A stretch of DNA of 64,000 nucleotides from Pachypanchax playfairii (GCA_006937955.1 SSNP01000007.1:464929-528928); one strand, 5' to 3'; positions 47,401 to 59,304 are shown, numbered from the stretch's first letter. Numbers and translations: made by a program. Notes: a model not told the origin generated them from the letters alone.

Positions 47401-49688
47401 CCAGTCAGTGCTCAAAAGTAATGGTAGCAATGTGAATAAACTCTGTTTTTCTGAGCTGAGGCTCTTCTATCAATGAATACAATATTTAATATGCATCAAT
47501 TTTATTGAGAAATTCTCCTTAAAACAGCAGACATAATTACATTTTAACAACATTAGTTTAGTAAATAACACTGAGCATTGTTGTGTTACAGCACAAAGGT
47601 GAAAGTACTGAAACACACACAGAGCCTCTCACATAGTTTTTCTTGGACAGCATTACATTCCTTAGTTTGTTCTCCCGTGGCAGCATGACGTCACCAGAAA
47701 CTTCAGACAGAGGATGGTAGTGTCTTCATGTTTTCACTCCAAAATACCTCAAGGTTTCTGAATACTTCTTCCAGGCAGGTGCAAAAAGCAGCTGTTCATT
47801 TCATTGTGGTATTTCAGGTAAAATACTTTTACTTCTCTTGTGATTCTGATCAGGAAGTGAGTCACATCATATCTTTAAGTAACCAGATTAGAAAAGGAGA
47901 GTATCTGTTACCTGGTTTGTTTGTTTGATTAATGAGATGTTTCTGTAGGGAAGAGTTGTCATGGTAACACTTAATGGTACTGTGGTGAGAAAGTTCACAG
48001 CTAATTGTTCCATTCAGCTGTCTGTAACTGGAAGTGAACAGAGTATCTGAGTTCATTGTTGTTTCACAAAAGCTCTTTCAGATTTATTCACTTTAGATTC
48101 CTGCGTGTCCTAATAATACAATCCAAACCTGAAACACACGGTTACTTCTTTAAGTGACTCAAAAGTACAGTGTGTGTGGTGGACAAAGTTCACTTCTGAC
48201 AGGTCGGATGTGTCAGCGTCCTCCACAGTGACGGTGTCACTCAGGCACCAAGAAGGACGTACTTGGATCAGGATTGGCAGGTGAACCACAGGTGCAGTTT
48301 CAAGAACACAGCTGGGAACGGAGAGGTGACTGTACGTGTTTGGGCATAATGCAGGACTGGGCTTAGAGGGACTTCTGAGGGTGTGTGCGTTTGTTTGTGT
48401 ACCACAGAGACTAGTCTCAGTTGAGCGCACGCACTTTGGAAAAACTGGGAGGGCAGGATTTATTGTGATACCGGCTGAGCTGTGTGGCAGAGGTTTCCCT
48501 TCACTCGTCCCTTTGGACTCTGAACACTAAAAGCGTTTAGGAAAGGTAAACTTCTTATAACTTATCTCTATATGAGATCAGCTGTTTAGAGACTTTACTG
48601 TATAGATGGATTGGTGACTCGCTGTTAGATTTTTTTTTAAGCGTGAGTAATAGTTGCTTTCTCCTTGCTGTGTCATCAAGTTCCTGTTGGTGTAAAGCTG
48701 CTTGGCTTCAGGGTTAGGGTTAAAGTCTCATGTAACAATGGCTACTCTGTGTTTCCATAGGTAACAGCTCTCATGCCTCCGTCTCCCACTGCTGTTTGTT
48801 TTTCCCAAGAGAGACCACGACCAGTGGGTCAGGGAGTTCTTCACTAATTTGGTTGTCGGACACGTTGGTTCTCTTGATCAAAGGTCAAACTTGTCCTCTG
48901 ACTTTCCTTACTAGTCATCTCTGATTAAGGCTTCTGGAGGTTCTGGGTTTTGAGTCTCAGTGTGGAAAAGATTTTTCTTCATGTCGTTATACCACAGAGC
49001 CAGGGATTTTTTTTTTCCTCCTCTAAACCAGCTCTTATTCCACTCCGTAGCTGAGATGGTGGGAAAGTCCACAGTTTGCCACATGGGGCAGACAGCGTAA
49101 CAAGACTCATTATTGACTGAATTTTCTCCTTCCAGTGCCTGGAGCGCATCTAAAAAACACCAAATTAGATGTGCTAGGGCTCTGGAGAGGGTTCATAGCT
49201 GTAATACCGTTGAGATAACATTCGGATGACTTCAGTCCTCTGGAACAAAACGCCAAATATTCTGAAAAATGTGACCTACAAACAAGATGTATATACTTTC
49301 CTGTAGCATTTAAAACATTAACAAATTAAAGTTATAATTTGGTATCAAAGTTTGGTGGAAAATCTTAAAATGCAAAGCTTTTCTTCAATTTGAAATAAAT
49401 GGGTCAGATTTTTCATTCAAATGAAGTTTAAAGAAAAACCAAATTGTTATTTGCAAAGGGAATAACCTTTAATAAATATCATCCCTTAAAATGCAAAATA
49501 ACTGCAACTAAACATATTATAACAATTAATATTTGAACATGTTGCAGCAAGATAGGAACTATATGAATTCACAGAAAAAAATCATCAGAAAAAGGAGAAG
49601 AGGTCTATATTTAGTATTATTTTTATTCAGAAAATGTTCTACTTGTTTATATAGAAGGGGCGGGGCTTAAAGCATCTACCACAGCCAG

Positions 49689-49702
49689 CCACCAGGGCGC
49701 AG
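49689..49702 (+). promoter_or_regulatory. CTCF-core-like site
   Basis: CCACCAGGGCGCAG differs from the CTCF core at one position. It lies about 1.1 kb upstream of FGD3 exon 2. Confidence 0.3.
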
Positions 49703-50809
49703 TGGATTTGTTTCTGCTTCAACTTCTGCATTATCTTCCTGTTTGTAGCTATATACAGTCAAAATATTTTAACTACTATATTTTAAGACCCATTTAAATC
49801 TCACTGTTTTTATTCTGAAACAGTCTCTGCATGACTGTGAAGGAAAATGAAACACTGGACATAAATCTTTGTTCTGAAACAAAACATCATCTCACCCCGG
49901 ACGTAACATCAACCATTTATGTCGCATTAAACCATCAGTTAGTTTAATGTTCAGATATTTGGTGCATGAACTGAAAGAATGGCCCCTAATAAGAAAAACA
50001 TTTTTTGTGTAGTATTCACAGCTGTGGTGTTTAAAACCAACAGGATGCTGCAGATTTTCTCCAAATGATTCATCCGATTCACTTATTTACAAGGAATATC
50101 TTTCCTCAGGAAATAATTCTGACATGAAAAAAGTTCAAGTAGCCAAAACAAGCTCTTTATATGGTCCAAGCAGCTGGCCCTCAATATGTTTCCTATCAGT
50201 CCAGAGTGTGTTCACATCTGGACGTTCAGAACAGAAGTCAGAAGTACATTTTGAAGAAAGCAGTTGAATCTGTTAATTGTTGTTTTTAATCTGATTGTTG
50301 CTCACTGTTTGTTTGGTTTAAAGACCAATAAAAATACCTGATCAGGAAAAGTTTAAAACCTGGAACAAGTCACATAAAGCGCAGTCTGAACCTGAGATGA
50401 TACAGAAGGATTTATATTTTAGAAGATGGAAGCTGGTTGAGGTTTTGTTGCGGAATAGAAAAGAGGAGCAACTTTTTCCTGTAAACAAGTTTATTTTTCC
50501 TTCTTTTGAAGTAAATTTGGTGTGAATAAAACAAAATAAAGAAACTTTGTTTATCGTTTAAATGTCAGAGAGTTAAACTCATGATCAGGACACATTTCTA
50601 CATTATTAGTTGCACTTAGTTTTTACACACATGATCTATTTACAGATATATTTGGAGTAGATCTAATATACTCATGCTGCATTGCTTCTCCAGGCCATTC
50701 TTTTTCATCATGGCGCAGGATTATACTGGATTAATAATCCTGTTGTAGTGTTTAGAATAAATCTTGTAAGAGGCGATTGATCTCTGACCTTTGTGTTTCT
50801 TCTCTGCAG

Positions 50810-50980
50810 ACCTGCCTGCCTCCCCTAAGAAGCACCAGTGTGGATCAGTGAACCATCTTTGTTCTCCACGGTTGGTAAAGAAAGGTCCGAGCACCAGACC
50901 ATGTCACAACAAGCCCGCCATCAGACCTCGGCCACAACCCTCCACCTCATCCAGACCATCAACCTCTCAGAAACCTCAAG
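50810..50980 (+). CDS. fgd3: FGD3 exon 2, basic N-terminal region
   Basis: The acceptor TTCTTCTCTGCAG ends at 50809 and the donor AAG|GTAAAA starts at 50981. Both flanking introns are phase 1, so the exon is 171 bases and could be skipped without a frameshift. It encodes about residues 8-65 of the stitched protein: a Ser/Pro/Lys/Arg-rich disordered stretch with LPASPKKHQCG, RLVKKGPST and RPRPQPSTSSRP. There is no folded domain. Human FGD3, as I recall it, lacks an equivalent region. Confidence 0.8.
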
Positions 50981-51022
50981 GTAAAAATCTTGTGGCATGC
51001 TCTGTTCATTTGACACTGATTC

Positions 51023-51596
51023 TTAAAGAGGCCTTTCCATTAAAAACAGTTTTTTCTGAGGTTTCTGTTGTATATTTTAGCTCTACAGGTGTTCTTACCT
51101 TCATAGTGGGTGTGAAAACAGGTCAACAACTTCTCTTTCAGTTTTATTCTCTCAAACTACGCAGGTGGCGATAAAACCCGAGTTCTCCCGAGTCCGAACG
51201 GCCTGTATCTGTTTCATCACAACTCCTTTGTTCGTTAGTTTTCGGGGGCTCCCACAGTTGAAACCACGCCTAGCATGCTGCTAGCTAAAAAGCTGTAGCA
51301 TAAAACGTAGCAAACAGGAAGAGACTACGTCTGCTGTTGCCATGTGCAGCGGGGCAGGAAACAGTATACCTTGCTCTCATAGGCTAGTTTGTTAGCCAAT
51401 CAGAGTCCAGCAAATTTGAATAATGAATATGAACGAGTTGCTAACGAAGCCTGAAGGAAGGAGCCGGAACCACCCGAATTTTATTGCAGACAGATTGAAA
51501 GGTGACGTTTTTTAGATATAAAATGTTTCATATTACTGGTTAATATTTAAGAAATAACCACAAAGTCCTGAAATGTGTATGAAATGGCCTCTTTAA
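51023..51596 (-). mobile_element. TTAA-bounded non-autonomous DNA transposon (574 bp)
   Basis: Ends are TTAAAGAGGCCTTTCC and, reverse-complemented, TTAAAGAGGCCATTTC, both starting with TTAA (51023-51026, 51593-51596). The interior matches the reverse complement of 9970-10531. It begins only 43 bases after the FGD3 exon 2 donor. No transposase frame is visible. The TTAAAG terminus is shared with the elements at 21339, 42293 and 61375. Confidence 0.87.
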
Positions 51597-51626
51597 TTGT
51601 GTTATTAAACTGTCTCTTCTGTAAGC

Positions 51627-51818
51627 CAGGGGTGGCGAACTCAAGGCCTCAAGAGCCACAGTCCTGCTTCAACACACCTGATTCAAATCTGCAACCTCTC
51701 AGCTAGTCCTGTAGAAGCCTGTTAACGACCTGCTCATCTGCAGCAGGTGTGTTGAAGCAGAGGAACATCTAAAATGTGCAGGACTGTGGCTCTCGAGGTC
51801 TGGAGTTCACCACCCCTG
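51627..51818. mobile_element. hAT-like palindromic MITE with 8-bp target duplication
   Basis: The ends CAGGGGTGGCGAACTC and, reverse-complemented, CAGGGGTGGTGAACTC extend into ~40-bp inverted repeats (both reach AGAGCCACAGTCCTGC). CTGTAAGC before (51619-51626) and CTGTAAGG after (51819-51826) form an 8-bp target duplication with one mismatch, as expected for hAT. Degraded relatives lie at 20754 and 39311. Confidence 0.87.
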
Positions 51819-53353
51819 CTGTAAGGTGTCGGCTGTGTGGCCTCGCTCTGCCACTCTCGCTGCTTAGTAGGACACTTCTACAGGAGCAGCTGGTGTAAAG
51901 GAGGCCAGTGATTCCCAAGTGTTTTTGTTTCATATGAAGAATGATAAATATGAACAACATGTGCTACTAGGACATTACTCCACAGACTTGTCCTCAATTT
52001 TTCAAAGGCTTGTGCTTCTGAGATGTAGAGCAAATAATCCTCCACAACTATATCTGCTTCAGATTAGAATATTAATGCATGTAAATGATGATAAATCAAT
52101 AATCTACCAAAAAGTAGCCTGAAGTTTTAAGACACTGGAACGTCCTGACCGACAGAGTCAAACATCAAAGAGCTGAAAGTTGAGTTGAAATCAAAAATCT
52201 CAGGTTATGGAAAATTTGGTTTGATTTATTTGCCAAAATTATTTATCGACCCTTTGTGCTAAATTACTGGTTCTATTGAACATCAGAGAGGATGCAGAAA
52301 GCCCCCCCCCCCCCTTCAAGAAAACCCAAAACATTTGCACCAGCAATAAATAATTTAACAGTAATAAATTAAAGGAAATCTAAATATGTGAGTATGAAGA
52401 GACACTGTGACCTGGAAATGACCTTTTCTGTTTAATCAAAACCACTAAATATAAAGTGTAAAATGAAGATTAAAAGATTATTTGTAGAGATTTGTACAAA
52501 CTGAAGGGTTTTCCAGTGAAACAGCTCACCTGACTGAGTCGAAGCAGTTCTTCTTCAATGTTTTTTTTAAATCAAAATATCACCAATAAAACTCTCATTT
52601 CTTTTTATTTCATTCATTTTCAACCCTACATTAAATGATGAATTATCAATAAAAGAATTCCTAATAATTCAAATATACTTCTATTAATTATTGACCCTAA
52701 ACTTTTGCAAATGGAAGTTAGTATTTTTGAAACTACAACAGAGGAACTTGAGTTTGATGCAGTAATCCGACCGGTCGTTTAACCATCCAGAGCTGTAAAA
52801 TTCCTCTCTGTGTCTCAGTTTTATCAGACTGTGACACATGCAGACACAGAGGAAGTGCTCACATGAACAACTGTGACATTAGACTTCATTTCCTTCTTTC
52901 AAACAAATTGATTTCCTAAAGCTAAATATATGCAAATATGCAGACGCTGGCTGTGAACTTGTGAGTCTTTAATTTATAGTCACACATGAGTGTGGTGTTC
53001 GTTTAAAAGATGGTGCTGTTTGCGTGTTTTATTTTTATTGTAGTGGGTTTTTTTTTTTCTGTGTGGAAGAGTCGTGGCTTATGCACACACTGGCTTCAGC
53101 ATCCGTTTCTGTAATAAGGAAGTAGACTGAGAGCTGACGCTCACAGTCGATGTCGCTACGCTGCTACATCAGTTTTTCTTTTTAATCATAGTTTTAGAGA
53201 TTCGTTGCGTTCACCCTCGTGAGATCAGCCATGGAGATTTTCTCTCTTGGATTTCTTCGTGTTACCTGATTGTGTTTGTTAAACGTAGGTAGATTCATGC
53301 GTCTCTGCTGCTCGGCTGCTGATTTTGTATTCTCTGGACTTGTGCATGCATAG

Positions 53354-53555
53354 TGCCCCCTAAACCTGCACATCTGCTGGCCCTTGGACAAGACAAGAAA
53401 CCTAGGAGGATCCCTCCAGCACCATCGAGACCTCTGCCGGCGCCCCCTCCCCCACCAAAACCGAAGCCTTGTCTGAGTCCTCCTGTCCTGGGAGAGCAGC
53501 CGCAGAAAGAGGCTCAGAAAGTTGGACTGCTCATAGAAAAGTTTGAGAATTCCAG
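53354..53555 (+). CDS. fgd3: FGD3 exon 3, proline-rich SH3-ligand-like region
   Basis: Encodes about residues 65-132; acceptor phase 1, donor TCCAG|GTAGGC phase 2. It starts VPPKPAHLL, has a polyproline stretch (PPAPSRPLPAPPPPPKPKP) with several PxxP motifs, and ends LLIEKFENS. From memory human FGD1 has the same order of motifs (VPPKPSYL, PPPPSRPLPA, SLIEKFE), and its proline-rich region binds the SH3 domains of cortactin and mAbp1. This exon links the protein to actin adaptors by analogy. Confidence 0.87.
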
Positions 53556-53716
53556 GTAGGCTTGAACAAGGAGATTTTATTTTTATTTGTCATGTTTATG
53601 ATTGAGTGAAAGTGATTCATATTTTTACCAGTCGGTTTGTTAAATACACCTCACAGTCTAAAGTATGAGCTTTCCTTGTTTAAAAAGGATTCCTAATACA
53701 CATTTTGTTTTCCCAG

Positions 53717-54326
53717 AGTCCCCATCCTGGGGGTGCTCCCACGGTCACAGCTGCATCTGTGCCTGAGAATGGAGACTGCGTCTGACCTCCCTCCCTCCTG
53801 CGGACCGGACGCCACGGCGAAGGTTGCAGGAGACTCCTCTTCCGTGGACAACCTCACCCTCATCTCCGAACGGACCGACGGAGTGTCTGAACTCTCCCGT
53901 CTGTCTTCGATGTGCATCGACAGCTCAGGTGATGCGGATGACAACTGTGTGACGGACAGCATCAAACAAAGTGTTGGTTGCCTTGACGATGGGAAGCAGG
54001 AGGGGGGCTCTTCCCATAAACTCGCAGACAATCCCGACTCCTTGCAGCAGAACGGGAAAATTCCCAACCGGGACAGTGGCATCGACAGCCCGTCGTGCAC
54101 CGTGGAGGGGGAGGTGTTCCCCAACGAGGATGCCATCGATGAGGAGGACCATTATGACAGCGTCACTGAAACGGAGAGCGTGTCCTGCTGCGTTACGCTG
54201 GAGAATAAGAGAGACTCGACACAAGACGAGGACAGTGACTTAGACGAGGGGAGCAGTGGCGAGATACACTCACTCACAGACACACAGACTGGATATCTGA
54301 CAGAAACAAACTCAGAAGCACACAAA
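53717..54326 (+). CDS. fgd3: FGD3 exon 4, acidic region with DSGIDS degron
   Basis: A large exon (610 bases, about residues 132-335) after acceptor TTTTCCCAG, ending at donor AAA|GTGAGT in phase 0. It is low-complexity, Ser/Asp/Glu-rich and without a folded domain. IPNRDSGIDSPS is encoded around 54060-54095. The DSGIDS hexapeptide (54072-54089, about residues 251-256) is the reported phosphodegron by which SCF(beta-TrCP) removes FGD1 and FGD3. The motif with its Pro-Ser follow-up is closest to human FGD3. An acidic cluster DEDSDLDEGSSGE precedes the exon end. Confidence 0.9.
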
Positions 54327-56365
54327 GTGAGTACCTCACATACTTTCATACCCATAAACCCCTAATTTAATGTCTGACTTTGCTTTTTAATTTTCACATC
54401 TTCTGTGTGTGATTCAGGGTTTTTCATTGTTCAACAGCTTCATCTCAGACACTCAGACTGCCTTTCATGTCATGGAAAAAACAGCCTGCATCTATTATTA
54501 TCTCAGCTTGGGTGAACCGTTTCAAAGAACACTTCTGCATGAAACATTAGACACTATTATAGCCTCGGTTTGCTGGTCACAAGCGGCTGACTCTTATCTA
54601 GAAGCCACTCTTCCCAATCCCTGCAGAAGAGCTGTAACAGGAGCTGACTGCAGGATGGGAGAGACAGATTTCACTATGGATATTCATTGTAAACAACACC
54701 TTTAATCGTATTTATTCAAAACGTTTCTGATATGAAAGTATTAAACATTGAAAAAGGTAATCTAAAAGTACTACATCCGTTCACAGTCATTTCTCCATCT
54801 GTTTCTGATGTCACACAAACACTGAAACTAGCTGCTAGTCCGCACCCACGGCGTTTTGGGGAAAAGATATCGCTGTTCTTCAGAGCTTCCTGATCCTAAC
54901 AGTGCAGAAAGGATGTGTTGTTGTACATGTATGTGTCTGTGCTTCGTAGTGTACGTGTGAATGTGCTGCAGCTGATAGGTTGATGGCTCTATAATGACGG
55001 CCTTTCTCGCAGAGGATGTGGGGTTTTTTTGCAGTGAAGAAAGTTCTGCTGACTTTGTGTAGCTTCTACCTCCGAGACAATGAAAATATATAGTTTCAGG
55101 TCTGTTGGCACATTTTTCTGCATTAATTCTAGATGTTCTGACCATATAAAAGGTGTGTGAGCCAACACGCTACGGGCTCCAGTACAAGACCTGAATCCTG
55201 CTCCCTCCATGTAAATGGATGGGACATGACTTTCCCTGACTTAAACACAAAAACACACCTCAGATAATTTGATCCAGATGTTGACTCAGTTCATAGTTTT
55301 CCTCTTGTTCTTATATGTAATTATCCATTTCAAACTAAAAAAGACACCATTACTGTGCGCGGGAAAGTGGGCGGGACTTTCAGCTCCACGTCTCCAGTGC
55401 GCAGACCCTGGTTCCAAAAATACAACATGGCAGCTCGTGGGAACTTTATCTCACAGCTTCACCTTTTCAACAAGAGAAGAAAGATGCTTTGTTCAACTTT
55501 TTTCATGTCTATGTTAATATTTCACCTTAAATCATGACGTTCAAACCAAATCTCTTTGTTGTGAAAGTCACTTTTGTTACAGAAGACTAAATAGTCCATG
55601 ACCTCAGAGTGTGTAAGTCCAGTGACATTTTAAACACGTCACACAGAAAGGAAGATGACTTCTTTTTCTCAATTACAATTACTAATAGACTACAGCTGTG
55701 TCTAAATCATGCTGCAGACAGGCACAAACCTCAATACTCAGCCTTAGACTTTAAATATAAAAATGTTTTTGATTCTTGTTTTCCCTCTAAAATGAAGTGA
55801 AATTAGTTGCATGGAAATTCCTTCAAGTATTTCCCTCATGTAAAGATCAATCAGCTTTAATTACAGGGGCTTATGGGGAACTAGAGAAGCTGACTGGGTG
55901 TGAAATATAAGAGGCACAAGTTGTGATTATTTGCATGTTGCATCAAGACTTTTGAAATTGTGGTGAGGGTTTGTTAGATTGATGTTCCAGTTAAGCAGCA
56001 GTAAACTGTTTGACGACATAGTGGTGTGTTAATGTTTTCAGTTGGTGTTCGGAGTGTGCTGCTCGAGTGCAGCCACTGGTTTTCGAGGGTCATGCATCTT
56101 CCTTGTAAACTGAGACTAAAGTTAAGCACATGGTATTTTTGTATTCTAAATTATTAGAATGAGAAATCAGTATTTTAGCCTGTCCAACCAGTGCACCAGT
56201 GCACGATCTATAGATCGGTTTGAACTCTGATGGTACCAGCAGCCATGGGTGGAGTTAATGAAATGAATGCACACACAGGCAAAAATATTATCACCCGCCC
56301 TTTGAAGAAACGACTAAACTGAAACTGTAAGACAAAAGAAGATTAGCTGTATCTGATACAGTTTG

Positions 56366-56675
56366 CAGCTGCACGGTGGTGCAGTTGGTATCACAGTTGC
56401 ATTGCAGCAAGAATGTCCTGGGTATTAAAAACTGGGCTGTCACCTTCCTGCATGGAGTTTGCATGTTCTCCCTGTGCATGTATCGGTTTTCTCTGGGTAC
56501 TTTGGCTTCCTCCTACAGACCAAAACTATGCATGAGGTTATGAAGCAACTCTAAATTGCCCCTAGGTGTAAATGAGTGTAAATAAGTGTAAATGAATGTG
56601 AGTGGTTGACCCTGTGATGGACTGGCGAGCTGTTCAGGGTGTAACCCCGCCTCCATGATAGCTGGAAATGGTGCC
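56366..56675 (+). repeat. Common teleost dispersed repeat
   Basis: Recognised by GCACGGTGGTGCAGTTGGTA, GGAGTTTGCATGTTCTCCCT, TCTAAATTGCCCCTAGGTG and GATGGACTGGCGAGCTGTTC, the hallmark blocks of a repeat I recall from many teleost genomes. It is complete in order but diverged. It carries no coding capacity. Confidence 0.75.
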
Positions 56676-56883
56676 ATTACAGTGTGCATTGTCCTTGTTA
56701 CATTAAATGTACGAGTGAAGAAGAAATAAGTAAAACACATTTTCGTAGTCTGAGAATTAAATACTTGTTGTTTACAACTAATACTGTATTTGTAATATCT
56801 GTACTACTAAAGAAAGTGCAAAGTTTCAGTTCTCCAACATTGCTGATTTTTACTGAAATTGGGCTGCACAGATGTTGATGTTA

Positions 56884-56990
56884 GTAGCATCTTTAGCCAG
56901 ATGGTCTTGGGTTTAGAACTTGGCTCTTTCTGCAGAGTTTCCATGTTCTACCTGTGCATCTATGGGTTTTCCATGTGCTTCCACAAGGAC
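56884..56990 (+). repeat. Diverged partial copy of the 56.4-kb repeat
   Basis: GTAGCATCTTTAGCCAG, GCAGAGTTTCCATGTTCTACC and ATCTATGGGTTTTCCATGTG follow the middle of the repeat at 56366-56675 with many substitutions. Confidence 0.5.
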
Positions 56991-57143
56991 ATGTTCTATC
57001 AGCGTTTAATCTAAACTCTTCCTGTGTTTAACCTGTGAAAGCTTTCCTGTAATCTAATATGCTAGTTTGTGCTGCTACTTCCTTGTTCTTTCATGCTGCT
57101 TGTATTTCTTTGATAATAGTTGCTTCTTTTCTATTTTCTTCAG

Positions 57144-57233
57144 TGCTCAGAGGCTCAGAAGCTCTTGAACATCGCCAAGGAGCTTCTCCAAACGGAAGAG
57201 GCCTACGTGAAAAGACTCAATCTCCTCGACCAG
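57144..57233 (+). CDS. fgd3: FGD3 exon 5, start of DH (RhoGEF) domain
   Basis: 90 bases, phase 0 on both sides (CTTCAG|TGC ... CAG|GTAATA), about residues 336-365. LLNIAKELLQTEEAYVKRL and LLDQ form helix 1 / conserved region 1 of the Dbl-homology domain, which contacts the GTPase switch I. The Glu of TEEAYV is the family's conserved catalytic-interface residue. From memory human FGD3 reads ELLHTEETYVKRLHLLDQ here, the closest paralogue match. Confidence 0.95.
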
Positions 57234-58794
57234 GTAATAAAATGCTGCACCATCTGTTTGTGGCTGTGTGAGGGTGTTGGTGTGTTCACAGCCTTCCTGC
57301 TTGAGTTGTTTGACTTGAAATGTGGCAGAAGTGTCAGAGATTCAGATCAGCACAGAGGTGGATTATAACTAACCCTGTGATCCACTTCACAAACTTTTCT
57401 GACTGGATTAAGAAAAGTAGCGTGGTTGAAATCTGCACATGTTCAGCAGAAATGCAGCTTTCTCACCACAAACCTGAGCGGCACTTGTGTATTAGGTGGT
57501 GCGTATCTCTGTGTGTTAGTGTGAACATCGTGCCCTTGTGGTGCGCTGCATCTGTAAGAGTGTGAATCTGTTAAATTAGCTTTTTAAAAACCTCTTCAGG
57601 AGCAGCAGTTTAAACTTGATAATGCAATTGACTCATAGGTTTTTCTAAATAAAAAAAAAAGTATAATTTATGTAAAATATTTTAATTATTTTTTGTGATA
57701 AGAGTATATTTTTTACCATTTTCTTCCATTTTTTAATATAAATTTCTGTTAGAAATAATTAAAAATGACTAAACATCAGTTAAATGTGTAAACGCACCTA
57801 TTTAAATGTGAGCGAAGGTTGTTTTAACTGTTCTGCAGTTTGTTTTCTGTCATCTTGTGTTTATAATGAGGATCTACTGCCAGTGGTTGAGTCTTCTTCC
57901 TTTTCAGCTGAGTTCATGTGCAGCTGTCCAATCCCAGAGCAGCTCTGGTTTGTTTGATGCTGAGGGCAGAGAACCCTCATTGTAAACTTCCTGTTTTTGT
58001 TCTGTTTCCATGGTTATGACAGAGCCTACCTGGGCTGTAGCATGTTAGGAGGTAAAAGTGGATCTATTGCTTATTTTCTCTTTGGAGACATTTCAAATCA
58101 TACGTGTGATTAAAAACTGGAGATTCATTATTGTTGTATTTTAAACTGGAGCAACACTGAAAACTGCTCGATGGCTTTATGATCTTTAGCTGCATATATA
58201 CAACCCAAAGTTCTCTAAATATAATTTATATAAGTGAAGCTAATGCAGAAGTGCTTAAAAAACAGAAGTTCTATTTCCATGTCAAAATACCAAATTTAGC
58301 ACTGGAAATGAACAATTTTACTGTCTGGTTTGTGTCTGTAGCTAATTTTATCCTATCTAAAACTGTAAAGGGTGGATGAGTACAGCTGTGGACATACATC
58401 CAATAAATAAATAGGTCATGGCCTGATTAATTAAAGTTCCTATAGTTTTTAATTTTAAGAAACAGATTATTTCATCGTTAAATACATCATTCTAACCAGC
58501 TTTTATCTAATAGGGTTTTATCTTGCAATAATTTTAAAAGTTTATCAGTTTTTTTATCACTTCCCACCTCCATCATTGTGCAGAAGTTCATGAATGCAGC
58601 ATCTCGTCTTTGAACTGTGTGCGTCTTTATTTGTATTTGTTTCTCATCGCTGGCTCTTTGTTTGGTTTGGGATTGATTTAGAAGTTTATTTGCTGACAAG
58701 CAGTATGATGCATTTCATGAAGAGGCTCGTGTCTGACCTACTGCAGGTTGAGTGATTAGTTGTTCTTAGTTGTCTTAATGTTCAGAAAGGTACA

Positions 58795-59085
58795 CAGAGA
58801 TGATTGATCCTTTGTTGTCATCGCTGCTAAACATTGGGACCAGCTACTTTTACATATTTGACACTCAACACTTGCTCTTTTAGAATCTCTTCTAAAAGCA
58901 CGTTGGATTTTAATTAATATGACAGTAGAAATGTTTATGTAATTTATTTTAACTTATTTCATTTGTGTTTTAAGGGTCTTTTTGTCCTCTTTGGGTATTT
59001 CTTAGTCCGACTTTGTGTACAGCACTTTAGCCAGTAGTGGTTTTTAAATGAGATTTATAAATAAATATGAACTTCCACTTCAAAA
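58795..59085 (+). pseudogene. Truncated LINE 3' end
   Basis: Contains an ORF2-tail-like stretch (TTTAGAATCTCTTCTAAAAG). It is followed by TTGTGTACAGCACTTTAGCC and GAGATTTATAAATAAATATG, which resemble the 3' ends of fish Rex1/L2-type LINEs. No reverse transcriptase motifs remain. Confidence 0.5.
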
Positions 59086-59304
59086 ATATGCTTCAAAACT
59101 CATTTTGACTGTCAACAACATTGATTTTACAACATACAGTTTTTCAGTTTATTACACAATCATCAGTACTGCGTAGTTTTGGTCGTTGGGGGTTGTGCAC
59201 GTGTAACTGAATATTCAAAATATTAAAAATTAAGTATTGCTGCTGATTTTCTGACCTTGTTGACACGAGCACCTTCAACTGTCATGTGACTGTGGATGTA
59301 AGTA

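Larger units (their letters stand above)
13749..50809 (+). other. fgd3: FGD3 intron 1 (37 kb)
   Basis: A long intron between candidate exon 1 and exon 2. Beyond the repeats, gaps and candidate exons listed separately, I see only unique-looking AT-rich sequence in 14.3-16.3, 22.4-25.4, 31-33.2, 33.7-36.5, 44.5-47.2 and 48.5-50.8 kb. A 60-100 bp block near 34960-35030 (CAGTATGGAGAAATA, GATGAGCTAAC) recurs near 46968-47025, so an unnamed low-copy repeat is present. No host coding exon could be identified in it. Confidence 0.5.
50981..53353 (+). other. fgd3: FGD3 intron 2
   Basis: Contains two adjacent mobile elements (51023-51596 and 51627-51818), then about 1.5 kb of AT-rich unique-looking sequence with a C-run at 52302-52314. 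No further exons were recognised. It ends with the acceptor TGCATGCATAG. Confidence 0.8.
54327..57143 (+). other. fgd3: FGD3 intron 4
   Basis: Mostly unique-looking AT-rich sequence. It contains one teleost dispersed repeat (56366-56675) and a diverged fragment of it (56884-56990). A small skipped exon between the acidic region and the DH domain cannot be excluded, but none was recognised. It ends with the acceptor TCTATTTTCTTCAG. Confidence 0.75.
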
